From the NCBI GenBank assembly GCA_965203735.1, contig OZ241909.1, positions 2,728,001 to 2,792,000 on the forward strand: 64,000 nucleotides of DNA, read 5' to 3'. This document shows positions 26,961 through 36,360 of the stretch, piece after piece (position 1 is the first letter of the stretch; the number at the start of each line of letters is the position of its first letter). The position numbers and the translations under genes are program-made. The notes below the pieces were generated by a model that was not told the DNA's origin, made no database searches, and worked only from the letters and a program-made list of their open reading frames with translations. Origin of the DNA: Bin55 sp965203735. Its GTDB lineage: Bacteria > Pseudomonadota > Gammaproteobacteria > Pseudomonadales > Azotimanducaceae.

Positions 26961-27839
26961 ATGAAAGACTTTCGCGAAACGATAGACATTGGCCGAACAG
27001 GACTGACCACGAGTCGGTTGGGAATTGGGTCAACTTTCAATGCTTCTGCCAGCGTAATCGAAGAAGCCTTCGAACAGGGAATCAACTACCTCTATTGGGG
27101 AACGGTCAGACAACCAGGCTTTGCCGAGGCCATGAGAAACATTGAGAGATCTCAAAGAGACAAAGCCATTTTCACAATTCAATCATATTCCAATGACTCC
27201 GGTACGATCGAAAAGGAGGTTGAAGAGGCGTTACGCGCTGCTGGAGTACAGCGATTCGATTTTCTGCTACTGGGTAATCGGATGTCCGTTCCAGACGACT
27301 CGTACATAGAAGTCTTTCACAGACTTCGTGATAGAGATATTGTCCGTTTTCTTTCTCTGAGCAGTCACAACAGACCTCTTGTACCTACGTTCATAGCGGA
27401 CTACGAACGCAACGATTCTCCCTATGACTTTCTCATGTTGCGATACAACGCCGTTCATCGGGGCGCTGAAACGGATGTGTTTCCGTTTGTGAGCGTACAT
27501 AAGCCTCATCCAACCATTCAGGTCTATACGGCGACTCGATGGGGACACTTGTTGGATCCAACAAAAATGCCACCCGGAGAGGAACCCGTCAGCGCTCGCG
27601 ACTGCTATCGCTACTCGCTTTCGCACGACGCGGTCGACATGATTCTCTGCGGTCCAGCAAATCGTTCACAAATGCAAGAAGCAATTGCAGCATTAGAGAA
27701 GGGTCCACTCGATTCCGATGAACGCGAACGCATCGAGAGAATCGGGAAGCACCTTTACTCGCAATATGCTCCTGCGTACCCCGATGCAGGCGATGCGCCG
27801 GACGTGGCTAGCGGCCAAGCTGCAAGTTCTGCCTCTTAG
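26961..27839 (+). CDS. aldo/keto reductase family protein
   Basis: A protein of 292 residues with the opening 'IGRTGLTTSRLGIGSTF' typical of aldo-keto reductases and a TIM-barrel pattern ('VQRFDFLLLGNRM', 'VRFLSLSSHNRPL', 'FLMLRYNAVHRG'). The usual catalytic Asp-Tyr-Lys-His set is not clear: at the Tyr position the sequence reads 'GINYLYWGT', with Trp after Tyr. It may be a divergent or non-reductase member. It lies 38 bases after the TauD gene on the same strand. Confidence 0.8.
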   Translation: MKDFRETIDIGRTGLTTSRLGIGSTFNASASVIEEAFEQGINYLYWGTVRQPGFAEAMRNIERSQRDKAIFTIQSYSNDSGTIEKEVEEALRAAGVQRFDFLLLGNRMSVPDDSYIEVFHRLRDRDIVRFLSLSSHNRPLVPTFIADYERNDSPYDFLMLRYNAVHRGAETDVFPFVSVHKPHPTIQVYTATRWGHLLDPTKMPPGEEPVSARDCYRYSLSHDAVDMILCGPANRSQMQEAIAALEKGPLDSDERERIERIGKHLYSQYAPAYPDAGDAPDVASGQAASSAS

Positions 27840-27905
27840 CGGTCGCGAACTGTTGTGTAGACACGAAGCCGTTTCCAATTCTCTCGTTCTTCCTATACAA
27901 AGTTC

Positions 27906-28682
27906 ATGACTAGGAGCATTCTCGTAACCGGGGGTGCCCGTGGGATAGGAAAGGGAATCGCTAAGGCTTTTCTCCAAAATGGAGATCATGTACTCATTGC
28001 TGACCTGGCAGGAAGCACATCTTGGAAGTACAGCTTGTCCCAAGAGTCGGATCTAACGGAGACGGCAGACGAACTTTCTAGCCTGGGTTCGATAAAGGCA
28101 ATCGCACTCGATGTCACAGACTACGAATCGTGCATCGTCGCAACGAAAAGGTTGGTGGAAGATACCGGTTCGTTAGACGTGCTCGTCAACAATGCAGGAA
28201 TTGTCGACAGTGGACCAATCGACAGCTTCCCAGAGTCCAACTGGGATCGTGTGTTCGACGTAAACGTCAAGGGAATCTACAACATGACTCGAGCCGCACT
28301 TCCCTATCTGCGCAAGAGTCAGGACCCCGCAATAGTCAATACTGCTTCCATTGCTGGAAAACGGGGAAGCGCAAACATGTCGTGCTACTGTGCTTCAAAA
28401 TTTGCAGTTGTCGGATTGACTCAGTCTTTAGCGCAAGAACTCGCTTCATCCGGAGTACGTGTCAATGCCGTGTGTCCGGGAATTGTCGGAACTGCCATGT
28501 GGTTCGACCACCTCATGGCGAACCAAGGTGAAGAAAGATTCAATTCGGCAATGCAACAGAGGATTCCCCTTCAACAGCCTCAGACCGTAGAAGACATCGC
28601 CGAAGCTGTGGTGTACTTAGCGACTGCCAAAAACGTGACCGGGATTTCGATGAACGTTGCAGGTGGACTTGATATGCAGTAG
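27906..28682 (+). CDS. short-chain dehydrogenase/reductase
   Basis: A classical SDR of 258 residues. Cofactor motif 'VTGGARGIGKGIAKAF' near residue 7, 'LVNNAGIVDSGPI' (NNAG), catalytic Ser in 'VNTASIAGKRGSANM' and 'YCASKFAVVGLT' (YxxxK) are all in place. The closing 'VTGISMNVAGGLDMQ' fits FabG-like oxidoreductases. It probably oxidises an alcohol with NAD(P). It is the third gene of a TauD/AKR/SDR cluster, 66 bases after the second. Confidence 0.9.
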   Translation: MTRSILVTGGARGIGKGIAKAFLQNGDHVLIADLAGSTSWKYSLSQESDLTETADELSSLGSIKAIALDVTDYESCIVATKRLVEDTGSLDVLVNNAGIVDSGPIDSFPESNWDRVFDVNVKGIYNMTRAALPYLRKSQDPAIVNTASIAGKRGSANMSCYCASKFAVVGLTQSLAQELASSGVRVNAVCPGIVGTAMWFDHLMANQGEERFNSAMQQRIPLQQPQTVEDIAEAVVYLATAKNVTGISMNVAGGLDMQ

Positions 28683-28762
28683 CCATTCTTGGTGTGCAGT
28701 TGTAAGCGGATTGGATCTAGCGAAGGAACTTCGTTGGAAACTCGATGCAGACTACCAACTCA

Positions 28763-30556
28763 CTAGTTGCTCAACTCCTCCAGATGCTCTTGCGACAATT
28801 GTGATTCAACGTACTCCATCTGGTCAGAGTTGAAAACAGGCCTGTCTGCATTGATTCTAAAGAGACTTAGCGCCGCTAACGAACGTACATGGTCTGTCGG
28901 AAGATCCTGAAGACCGTTCAGTAGTTGCTCAGGATTCGAGTACGCCCAGACCCGAAGAATGCGACCGTAGTACAAATCTCGTTGCTCTTCATGCATTTTC
29001 TTGGCAAGTTCCAATGCCTCAAGAGGTCGTCCTTCCTCGACGAGAGCTCGTCCCACATGCTCAAAGGAATCTCTCACACCTTCATCTCTCACCTGTTCCA
29101 AGAGCTCAATGGCTCTGCCAATGTCGGAATTGGACACGATTTCAATGACCGCAACTTCGATGGGTCCGCGTAGCTCGTCTATAGGTTGGTTCAGGGCAGC
29201 CTCCATAGCAAGTGTGGGATCCTGGCGAGCCAACTCCGCAATCGTCGAGCGCAACATGACCGGTCGATAGGGGTTCTCGGCGCTTGTTCTAGTTTCCAAC
29301 CAATTTAGTGTGGAACTTGGATCTATTGTTGCCGAGGCTTGAACAAGCGAATTTTCGACGGTCCAGGTAATTACTCCTTCATTTCTCAGATTCTCTACAA
29401 GCTCCATGGCTTTCTCTGAATCTCTGCGGGCGATCTTGCCTATGGATAAGTTGAGAACTTCCAAGAGTACCTCCGGTGGAAACAGGTTTCTGCTCTCAAA
29501 CAGGCTTTCGGCATCATGTTCAGCCCATCTCCTCATCACGACAAGGATCAAGTCTCGCCTGGTTTTGAAATCTTCAACTGAGGTCACTGAATTTAGAGCT
29601 GCAATGCCATCGGATCTTGCCCAATTTCCAATTAGCCTGGAGAGCGCTTCTCCATGGTTCGGAATCACAAGAACCTGTGCAAAAGTTCCAGAAGGATCAT
29701 GTTGTGCAGCAGCGGATATAACTTGCTCTGCAAGGGCGTCTGCTCCATATCTGTCTTCCAATGAAACGAGGATGGGTCCCAGAACACTTACACCATCTGA
29801 TTCGACCCATCTCTCTGCAATATCCACCAGCAAGTCAAACATTGGAAGCAAGTCTCTTTCGCTCTCCATCGCTGAATTCCATGCTTCCTCTGGATTCTCC
29901 GCCAGAATTAGAGAAGATTCCTCAAGAACTAGTCGACGCGCAAATTCCTCTCTGGCAAACTGACGTCCAATTGCGATACGCCGATTCGTGGGCAAATCTG
30001 TTCTCGTCAATAAGATTGACCTTAACGCAAGATCACGGTCCACGCCAGCGAGTTTGAGTCCGGCTGTGGCAGCGCCGGATAAGTCCACGAGGGACCACTC
30101 GCTGAATACGGACTCGACCATCCACCTGCGTTCTTCACTTGGATAGGAGGAAGCGAGATTGAGTGCTTTCTGCGGGTTGATCGCAGTGAGTCTCCTCAGT
30201 GTCGAGTCCTGAGTCGTTCGACGCCAAGACGACTCCTCAATGTCTGCCGACTGTCTCAGAAGAGCCGTGAGTCTGGTCTCGCTAGTTTTCTGAACAAACT
30301 CGTAAAGCTTAGTCTTTCGCAAGAGAGTGCTTGTATCTCCAGACGAATTCGCCGCAAGAAAACCATCGAGATCTTCCAGGACATTCGCTACGCCTGAATC
30401 AACGTTTCGAACTGCACTCTGTTGACCGTCCGGCGATTGAAGTTGCAGAAGACCAATCCAGTAGAGTGCTACTACAGCTACTAGCGCTCCACCTATCCCA
30501 AACCCAAGACCCATCGATCTCGGTTCGAGGTACGACTTCAGTGATGGGATGGACAT
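28763..30556 (-). CDS. membrane-anchored helical-repeat protein, paralogue C
   Basis: A protein of 597 residues, homologous along its full length to paralogues A, B and D. A basic N-terminus is followed by one hydrophobic segment ('LGFGIGGALVAVVALYWIGLL', residues 17-37), then a polar linker. The repeat region shows 'FSEWSLVDLSGAATAGLKL', 'LTRTDLPTNRRIAIGRQ', 'LAENPEEAWNSAM', 'ERWVESDGVSVL' and 'LARQDPTLAMEAALNQP', each matched in the other copies. The C-terminus is 'FNSDQMEYVESQL'. No enzyme motif is visible. It lies 70 bases downstream of paralogue D on the same strand. I infer a large helical solenoid outside the cytoplasm, tethered to the inner membrane. Confidence 0.87.
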   Translation of the reverse strand: MSIPSLKSYLEPRSMGLGFGIGGALVAVVALYWIGLLQLQSPDGQQSAVRNVDSGVANVLEDLDGFLAANSSGDTSTLLRKTKLYEFVQKTSETRLTALLRQSADIEESSWRRTTQDSTLRRLTAINPQKALNLASSYPSEERRWMVESVFSEWSLVDLSGAATAGLKLAGVDRDLALRSILLTRTDLPTNRRIAIGRQFAREEFARRLVLEESSLILAENPEEAWNSAMESERDLLPMFDLLVDIAERWVESDGVSVLGPILVSLEDRYGADALAEQVISAAAQHDPSGTFAQVLVIPNHGEALSRLIGNWARSDGIAALNSVTSVEDFKTRRDLILVVMRRWAEHDAESLFESRNLFPPEVLLEVLNLSIGKIARRDSEKAMELVENLRNEGVITWTVENSLVQASATIDPSSTLNWLETRTSAENPYRPVMLRSTIAELARQDPTLAMEAALNQPIDELRGPIEVAVIEIVSNSDIGRAIELLEQVRDEGVRDSFEHVGRALVEEGRPLEALELAKKMHEEQRDLYYGRILRVWAYSNPEQLLNGLQDLPTDHVRSLAALSLFRINADRPVFNSDQMEYVESQLSQEHLEELSN

Positions 30557-30626
30557 ATCGACAAATCTACCTTTTCGAACTATTCCGACGAGAAATGGAA
30601 ACTCGGATGTGACCGATAAACATCAT

Positions 30627-32417
30627 TCAGTCACCGTTCAAGAAACTCTTGACATATTCCAACTGGTCATGGGACAGTATTGGATATTCCCCTTGTTCTT
30701 GGACCAATTGAGTTGCGGCTATTCTGCGAATAGAGGGAGTAGCAAGATCATCAAGAGCGTTCATCAACTGAAGGGGATTGTTGCTCGCCCATGTTGGGAA
30801 AACTGATAAGAAGAGATTCGTCTTCTCACTCTCGAGTAGATGATCTCCCAATTCCAAAGCGCGTTGTGGTTTGCCGTTGGCAGTTAGATGGGCAGCCAAC
30901 CATATGACAGCACCGAGCTTTGACTGCTTAGAAACTCTTGGCAATAACGCTTCAGCTGATTCCAAGTCTGTATGGACGAGCGAGAGTACAACCTCAAGAT
31001 CCAAAGCCCTTCCCCCTTCCTCCGAAAGGTTCCCTAGTGCAATATCCATAGCGAGCTCAGGTTCAAGTGGAGCCAAATTAGCGAGGGCGATTTGCAGCAT
31101 GTCCAATGCAGCAGGCCCAAAACTCTCTTGTCGAGACTGAACCCATTCTGTTGCCGATTGAGGGTCTTGCATCGACCACTCCTTGACAAATTCGCTTTGA
31201 ATCATGGATATCTTCAGTCCTTTGTTCGCCAATTCGTCCATCAACTTGATGGCTTCTTGGGGATTTGGTTGAGCTATCGCGAGTACTGCTTGCTCAAAAC
31301 CCACGAGCTTTAGATCTATCGAGTACGATTCCATGTTGGCGATCAATGCTTGCACATCTGAACGAGCCCAAACACTTGCCACTGTGCTTGTCAGGTTCTT
31401 GTATCCAATGTTTTGCTCATAGTTCGAGACTGTCGCGAAAGCGGACACAGGATCGGATTGAGCCCACTCCTCTGAAATAGCGTGCATTAGGGCTTCACTA
31501 CACGAATGAGAGAGCGTTGATGCCTGCTCAAAGATCTCTTGTGGATTGACTCTGGCAAGCACTTTCGCGACATAGCGAAGGAAGACATACTTTTCAGAAT
31601 TCCAAGCATCCACTCCCGGATTGACCGACGTGACAATTTTCTCGATGATCCTCTCGCTGTCTTGTTGCATCCAGTCTTCTGCAAGATCCACCAGCAATCC
31701 CGCCTTACTGACCAGAGATTGTTCGTTCTTGACAATAGCATTCCAGGCCCGTTCTGGGTTTCCACCCATCTCCCGAGCGATTCGTTCCGCAATCAACTGT
31801 GGTACGAAGCGTTCTCCGTCAAACTGCGTTGCTATCTTCAGTTGCACGTCTTCCCTTAAGTCCGACCTTGTTTTCAGAATTGCAATGAGAGCTTTGTGCT
31901 TCAGAAGTGGCTCCAAGTTGGAACCTGCCTCTATTGCAGAGTCCAAGTCCGACACTGACCAAACACGAAACACACTTTCGATTGCTCCTGTTTGATCCTG
32001 TCGAGGCACTCTCAGCGTATGTTGAAATGCCTGGACCGGATCCAGTTCAGTGAAGCGCTCAAAGATTGCAGATTGAATCGCATGACGGTCACCTAACGGT
32101 TCGATATCCAAAGACTCATCAAGCCAAACCAAGAGGTCATTCATATCTTTAGCTGAAATTGCCTTGTACAGCGAAGCTATTCCTGTGAAGCTCGGTTCGA
32201 ATTCTTCAAGTTGCTCCAACTCAAGAGCATTGGAACTAACAGATGGCGACAAACTGTCAAAATCCTCTGCCGAAGTTTGCGACTCTGGACCAGACGGTCC
32301 GTCAAGAATTTGTACGCATAAAAACCACACAAGAACAGCGACTGAACTTCCAATCAGGAACCCAAGAAGAATGGACTTTGGTTCTTTGAAACGCTTCACA
32401 GCTTCTGAGTCAGACAT
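30627..32417 (-). CDS. membrane-anchored helical-repeat protein, paralogue D
   Basis: A protein of 596 residues, the first gene of the second tandem pair. Residues 16-37 ('ILLGFLIGSSVAVLVWFLCVQI') form the single membrane helix. The repeat region carries 'FRVWSVSDLDSAIEAGSNL', 'LKTRSDLREDVQLKIATQF', 'MGGNPERAWNAIV', 'EEWAQSDPVSAFATV' and 'VKEWSMQDPQSATEWV'. It ends 'LSHDQLEYVKSFL'. Start ATG 32417 gives the short acidic-then-basic leader 'MSDSEAVKRFKEPK', similar in length to those of the other copies. Promoter expected in the 234 bases before it. Function unknown. Confidence 0.87.
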   Translation of the reverse strand: MSDSEAVKRFKEPKSILLGFLIGSSVAVLVWFLCVQILDGPSGPESQTSAEDFDSLSPSVSSNALELEQLEEFEPSFTGIASLYKAISAKDMNDLLVWLDESLDIEPLGDRHAIQSAIFERFTELDPVQAFQHTLRVPRQDQTGAIESVFRVWSVSDLDSAIEAGSNLEPLLKHKALIAILKTRSDLREDVQLKIATQFDGERFVPQLIAERIAREMGGNPERAWNAIVKNEQSLVSKAGLLVDLAEDWMQQDSERIIEKIVTSVNPGVDAWNSEKYVFLRYVAKVLARVNPQEIFEQASTLSHSCSEALMHAISEEWAQSDPVSAFATVSNYEQNIGYKNLTSTVASVWARSDVQALIANMESYSIDLKLVGFEQAVLAIAQPNPQEAIKLMDELANKGLKISMIQSEFVKEWSMQDPQSATEWVQSRQESFGPAALDMLQIALANLAPLEPELAMDIALGNLSEEGGRALDLEVVLSLVHTDLESAEALLPRVSKQSKLGAVIWLAAHLTANGKPQRALELGDHLLESEKTNLFLSVFPTWASNNPLQLMNALDDLATPSIRRIAATQLVQEQGEYPILSHDQLEYVKSFLNGD

Positions 32418-32651
32418 TGCACATGTTCAAGCGGTTAATCGCCCAGCGGTAACAAATCATATTGAATCAGTCAGATACTCGAGCTTCACATCACCAAGCT
32501 GCGAGCCTCTCAACCATCCTGCAAGCCTTTCAATCAGAAACCTATGAAAGAGCACAGGCAGTTTTGGGCACGAGTGAAGAATCCCTCGAGCGAAAGGACA
32601 ACGGATCTAACACGACAAGGACGCATTTTGTCCTCTGATGCGTGTTTGAGT

Positions 32652-33917
32652 CTATTCGGATTGGAGTGCGGCGACTGGATCGAGTTTTGAGGCCGCCATG
32701 GCAGGATATACGCCAAACCCCACAGCGATTGTGGCACACACGATGACTGCAACGACAATGCTCAGCAGGGAAAATGCGACCGCCCAATGTGAAAAGAGAT
32801 TCACTCCGTAAGCGATTACTACGCCGGCAATAATCCCGAGGAAAGCTCCCAGTAACGCAATAACCGTTGTTTCAATCAAGAACTGTCTGACAACGTCGGT
32901 ACGTCGTGCCCCCACAGCGCGGAGCAATCCAATTTCAGATCTCCTTTCAAGCACGCAAGCGAGCATGATATTCATGATTCCGATTCCGCCAACCACCAGC
33001 GAGATTCCAGCAACCACACACATCACAATGGCGAAAATTCTCTGTGTTTGCCTCTGCTGAGCGAGCAATTTCGCGGGTACGACCATTCGAAAGTCGTCCT
33101 GTCCGCCATGTCGTCTATCTAGTATGAGGTCTATTGCCTCTGAAGCAGCCGACAAGTCCTGTCCGGGTTCAATCTTTATCTTGAGCATCGAGAGCTCGGA
33201 ATCCATTTGATCCCGTGCCATGCGTTTGAGACCCGTTTGTAGCGGAATGTAAACACGATCACTCTCTCCACCTACTTGTTCGCCTTGAAAGCTCTCACCG
33301 GAAAGCTGTCGATCGCGAATCACTCCAATAACCTCGACCCACAGATAGTTGACCTTGACACGCTGCCCAATTGCGTCGCCTCTAGGAAATAGCCGCCGGG
33401 CTGCCGCATCGCCCAAGACCGCAACTTGGGCAAACTCATCATCGTCAGCTTCGCCAAACAAACGGCCAAGATCTGGATCCAATCCGGACATCTGAAAGAA
33501 CCTTGGGCTCACCGCCCAAACTTCCGCCGAACTGCTTCCTTCGGGCGAAAAGAGATCGTCCCAAACCGGTACTTGACGGATTCCAGCCCACGTCTCCACA
33601 AAGGGCATCGTATCGGCAATTGCTTTGGCATCGGCCACTGATAGTCCTGCCGAATGCTGTCGAATGTCCGCTAGACTATCGTCGAACGGACTCTCGTCAT
33701 GCACGATGAGATTGTGAACTCCCATACCCTCAATCATCTTCAGTGCTTCTATCTCGCCGCCCCGACTTACTGCCAACATCGCAATTACAGCGCCAACTCC
33801 GAAGATCATTCCTAACAAAGTCAGAAATGTACGAAGACCGTGGTGCGCCAGATAGGTGAGAGCGAGCTTCACATCTGGAATGAGATCCTTACTAAAAAAG
33901 GCAAAGATTCGAGACAT
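32652..33917 (-). CDS. MacB/FtsX-type ABC transporter permease
   Basis: A protein of 421 residues with the MacB permease layout: a helix near the N-terminus ('LRTFLTLLGMIFGVGAVIAML'), a large periplasmic domain of the MacB_PCD type (about residues 50-270), and three C-terminal helices ('IVMCVVAGISLVVGGIGIMNIML', 'VIALLGAFLGIIAGVVIAYGV', 'LLSIVVAVIVCATIAVGFGVYPA'). 'RRSEIGLLRAVGARRTDVVRQFLIET' is the coupling segment that contacts the ATPase. It lacks its own nucleotide-binding domain, which is encoded separately upstream. Last gene of the exporter operon. It should form a mechanotransmission exporter acting on periplasmic substrates. Confidence 0.9.
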   Translation of the reverse strand: MSRIFAFFSKDLIPDVKLALTYLAHHGLRTFLTLLGMIFGVGAVIAMLAVSRGGEIEALKMIEGMGVHNLIVHDESPFDDSLADIRQHSAGLSVADAKAIADTMPFVETWAGIRQVPVWDDLFSPEGSSSAEVWAVSPRFFQMSGLDPDLGRLFGEADDDEFAQVAVLGDAAARRLFPRGDAIGQRVKVNYLWVEVIGVIRDRQLSGESFQGEQVGGESDRVYIPLQTGLKRMARDQMDSELSMLKIKIEPGQDLSAASEAIDLILDRRHGGQDDFRMVVPAKLLAQQRQTQRIFAIVMCVVAGISLVVGGIGIMNIMLACVLERRSEIGLLRAVGARRTDVVRQFLIETTVIALLGAFLGIIAGVVIAYGVNLFSHWAVAFSLLSIVVAVIVCATIAVGFGVYPAMAASKLDPVAALQSE

Positions 33918-33952
33918 CTAGCTTCCTATTTCAATGAACCAGTAGCGAACGC

Positions 33953-35167
33953 TTAGGTTGGGGATTGAGTAGGAGCAACCAAACTAATCCGCTCGCCAGC
34001 TTCGAGCCCGCTGGATATTTCGATAAGCGTTGGACTCTTGCGTCCAAGCTCCACATATCGCATTTGTGGCTCCGGACTGCTCGCGAACACATAAACGTGT
34101 GGTTTGTCTTCGTCGAAGAAAACAGCTTGTTGCGGCACAAGAATTGCTTCTTGTAGAACGTCGGTTGTTATAGTCGCTGAAATACTGCTACCCACTCGCA
34201 TCAGATCAGGGTCAACTTCGTCAAACTCCGCATGAACGATGCGATACTTCGTCGGGTCGAATCCGTCGAGTGAACGAGCCATACGCGGTACTTCGGTAAC
34301 AGTGCCAGTGAACACACTATCCATTGCGCTGTCGATGCGAAACTCAACCCTTTGTCCTTCCTCAATTCCCACTGCATCAACTTCCAGTACGTGAATTTCT
34401 GCTCGCACTTTTCCTCTTATAGGCAATGATCCGATGCGTCGTCCACGCCAAATAGTCTGTCCGGGTGCAACTTTCTGACCACCCCATCCCACTGAGGCGT
34501 AAACGAACGTTCCGTCTTCGGGACTTTGAAGCTCCATGATTTCTAGGGCCTGTATGTTTCGATCAAGACCCTGTTGAGACATTTCCATGTCTGCTCCGAT
34601 TCTTTGGGACTCCGCATCCACTCGACGCTGATTTGATTCCTTTTCCCATAGGTAAAACTGCTTCTGCACCGACAGATACTCCAAGTTGTCGATCGCATCA
34701 ATGATTTCATGCTTGCTAAACGCAGCTTCGTCAACGTCTTTGTAGTTCTCAGCAATGTCCATTTCGCCTTCAACGCGAATGGTGTTGTGATCAATCTGTG
34801 TAATAGTCGAGTCGTTGTTGCGTCCCGTTTGCCTTATTTCAAGCTCGAGCTGTTCGATTTCGAGCTCTCTCCGTTCTATTTCCGTTATCACTGCTGCGTC
34901 GTCGAAGCGTGCGATGATGTCGCCCTTCTTCACTTCGGAGTACTCAGGAACCAGCCAGAGTATTTGAAAGCTCATATTGACGTTGCTTGGAACGCCGATG
35001 GTTACTTCCTCGGTAGCTTTGATTTCTCCCAAAGCCTGAACTTCAAAGGTGTGATCCTTTGGTTCGACAGTAACGCTTGAGTAGGTTGGTCCAGATTGAT
35101 TACAACCCGCTATTCCAAGTAAGAAGCCTGCAACTACCGCAGCAACTGGGATTCTTGAATGATTCAT
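33953..35167 (-). CDS. membrane-fusion (HlyD/MacA-like) lipoprotein, MFP3
   Basis: A protein of 404 residues with a lipoprotein signal: 'VAGFLLGIAGCNQSG' contains the lipobox LGIAGC, so it is probably anchored in a membrane by lipid. A lipoyl half ('EVQALGEIKATEEVTIGVPSNV'), an alpha-hairpin coiled coil (about residues 110-220), a second lipoyl half ('LQSPEDGTFVYASVGWGGQKVAPGQTIWRG') and a beta-barrel domain follow. Its ATG overlaps the stop of MFP2 (TAATG), so translation is coupled. The permease gene follows 35 bases later. Confidence 0.87.
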   Translation of the reverse strand: MNHSRIPVAAVVAGFLLGIAGCNQSGPTYSSVTVEPKDHTFEVQALGEIKATEEVTIGVPSNVNMSFQILWLVPEYSEVKKGDIIARFDDAAVITEIERRELEIEQLELEIRQTGRNNDSTITQIDHNTIRVEGEMDIAENYKDVDEAAFSKHEIIDAIDNLEYLSVQKQFYLWEKESNQRRVDAESQRIGADMEMSQQGLDRNIQALEIMELQSPEDGTFVYASVGWGGQKVAPGQTIWRGRRIGSLPIRGKVRAEIHVLEVDAVGIEEGQRVEFRIDSAMDSVFTGTVTEVPRMARSLDGFDPTKYRIVHAEFDEVDPDLMRVGSSISATITTDVLQEAILVPQQAVFFDEDKPHVYVFASSPEPQMRYVELGRKSPTLIEISSGLEAGERISLVAPTQSPT

Positions 35168-36360
35168 TACAACTTAACTCTTTGGCCCGCTTCGAGGCCA
35201 TCCAAAACAATGAAAAATCCTTCGCTCGCGCTACTACCCAGCTCGACTGGTGTCCACGCTTGTTGGGTTACGACTCCAGGTTTGCCCTGACGATACACTA
35301 GTGCTTCTTTGGGCACGGCGATCGCATCAACCAAAGTGTCCACCTCTATAGTGACATGAACGTTCATATTGAGGTCCAACACATGAGAGTAGTCCTCGTC
35401 CAACTCAACCGTGAAGTCTCGCACCATTGTGGGAGATCTCTGTGACTTGCGTCGAACTGTGTTTCCAACTGAGGAGACAGTACCTTGCAGTTTGGATCCG
35501 ACTAGTGCATCGGTCTCAATGATGGCACGCTGACCAACAGCCAACTTTGCCGCCCATTGTTCATGAACCGTTCCTCTTACAAGAATGTTCTTGTCGTCCA
35601 CTACAGTGACTACTGGCCACCCGGGACCAACTCGCGAGCCGGATTCAAGCTTCTGTCCCTCCCAGTTAGTACCGACGATGGCAAGTCCATCGATAGGAGA
35701 ACGGACCGTGAATGAGTCCATCTCTCTCTGACGTTGTTCGAGGTTCCGCTCGATTCGTTCAATCTGTCGATCCAGAGAAGCCTTCTGTAGTTCTCTCGAC
35801 CGCTCGCTCATTTCCTGCCGCGTTAATGCACGTTCGTAGAGAGTGTTTGCCAATCGCTCTTGCTCGCGAAGCCTTTTGTGTTCGATTCCTGGCACTACTC
35901 CGGCCGGCATTTCAGCTTTTCGTGTGGCCTTTATAGCATCGCTTTCCAAATTGGCACGATCCAGCTTTTCAGCCTCGATATCTTGTAAGTTCTTCTCCTT
36001 CTGTGACTCAACTTGTCCATGCATGACCTGCAAACGACCTTGCAATTCCTCAAGGTCTCGTTGCTGAGAAGAAGATTCAATTGTGAAAATCCTTCCTCCT
36101 TTGCGTACTCTGGTCCCCTCCTCTACCAACCAGTCAAGGCGCAATCTCCAACTGTCGGAAGGAGGCACGCCGATGTTGTGTTCGCTAGCTGATTCAACGG
36201 AACCGGTTGCAGTAATCGTAACTACACGGTTTTCCTTGACTACTTCATACCAATTCGCAGCAAATGCAGACACTGCGAAGCACAAGCAGGCAGTACTGGA
36301 CAATACGCCTAAGAATATCGCACGTCTTCGATACGAAATATTGAGTTGCTTTGTGTTCAT
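35167..36360 (-). CDS. membrane-fusion (HlyD-like) protein, MFP2
   Basis: A protein of 397 residues with an N-terminal hydrophobic segment ('RAIFLGVLSSTACLCFAVSAFA') that is a signal peptide or anchor. The lipoyl half 'VVTITATGSVESASEHNIGV' precedes a long coiled-coil hairpin (about residues 95-215), then 'FTVRSPIDGLAIVGTNWEGQKLESGSRV' and the barrel domain. It is clearly a different protein from MFP1 and MFP3, not a recent copy. The ATG overlaps the MFP1 stop (ATGA). Confidence 0.87.
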   Translation of the reverse strand: MNTKQLNISYRRRAIFLGVLSSTACLCFAVSAFAANWYEVVKENRVVTITATGSVESASEHNIGVPPSDSWRLRLDWLVEEGTRVRKGGRIFTIESSSQQRDLEELQGRLQVMHGQVESQKEKNLQDIEAEKLDRANLESDAIKATRKAEMPAGVVPGIEHKRLREQERLANTLYERALTRQEMSERSRELQKASLDRQIERIERNLEQRQREMDSFTVRSPIDGLAIVGTNWEGQKLESGSRVGPGWPVVTVVDDKNILVRGTVHEQWAAKLAVGQRAIIETDALVGSKLQGTVSSVGNTVRRKSQRSPTMVRDFTVELDEDYSHVLDLNMNVHVTIEVDTLVDAIAVPKEALVYRQGKPGVVTQQAWTPVELGSSASEGFFIVLDGLEAGQRVKL

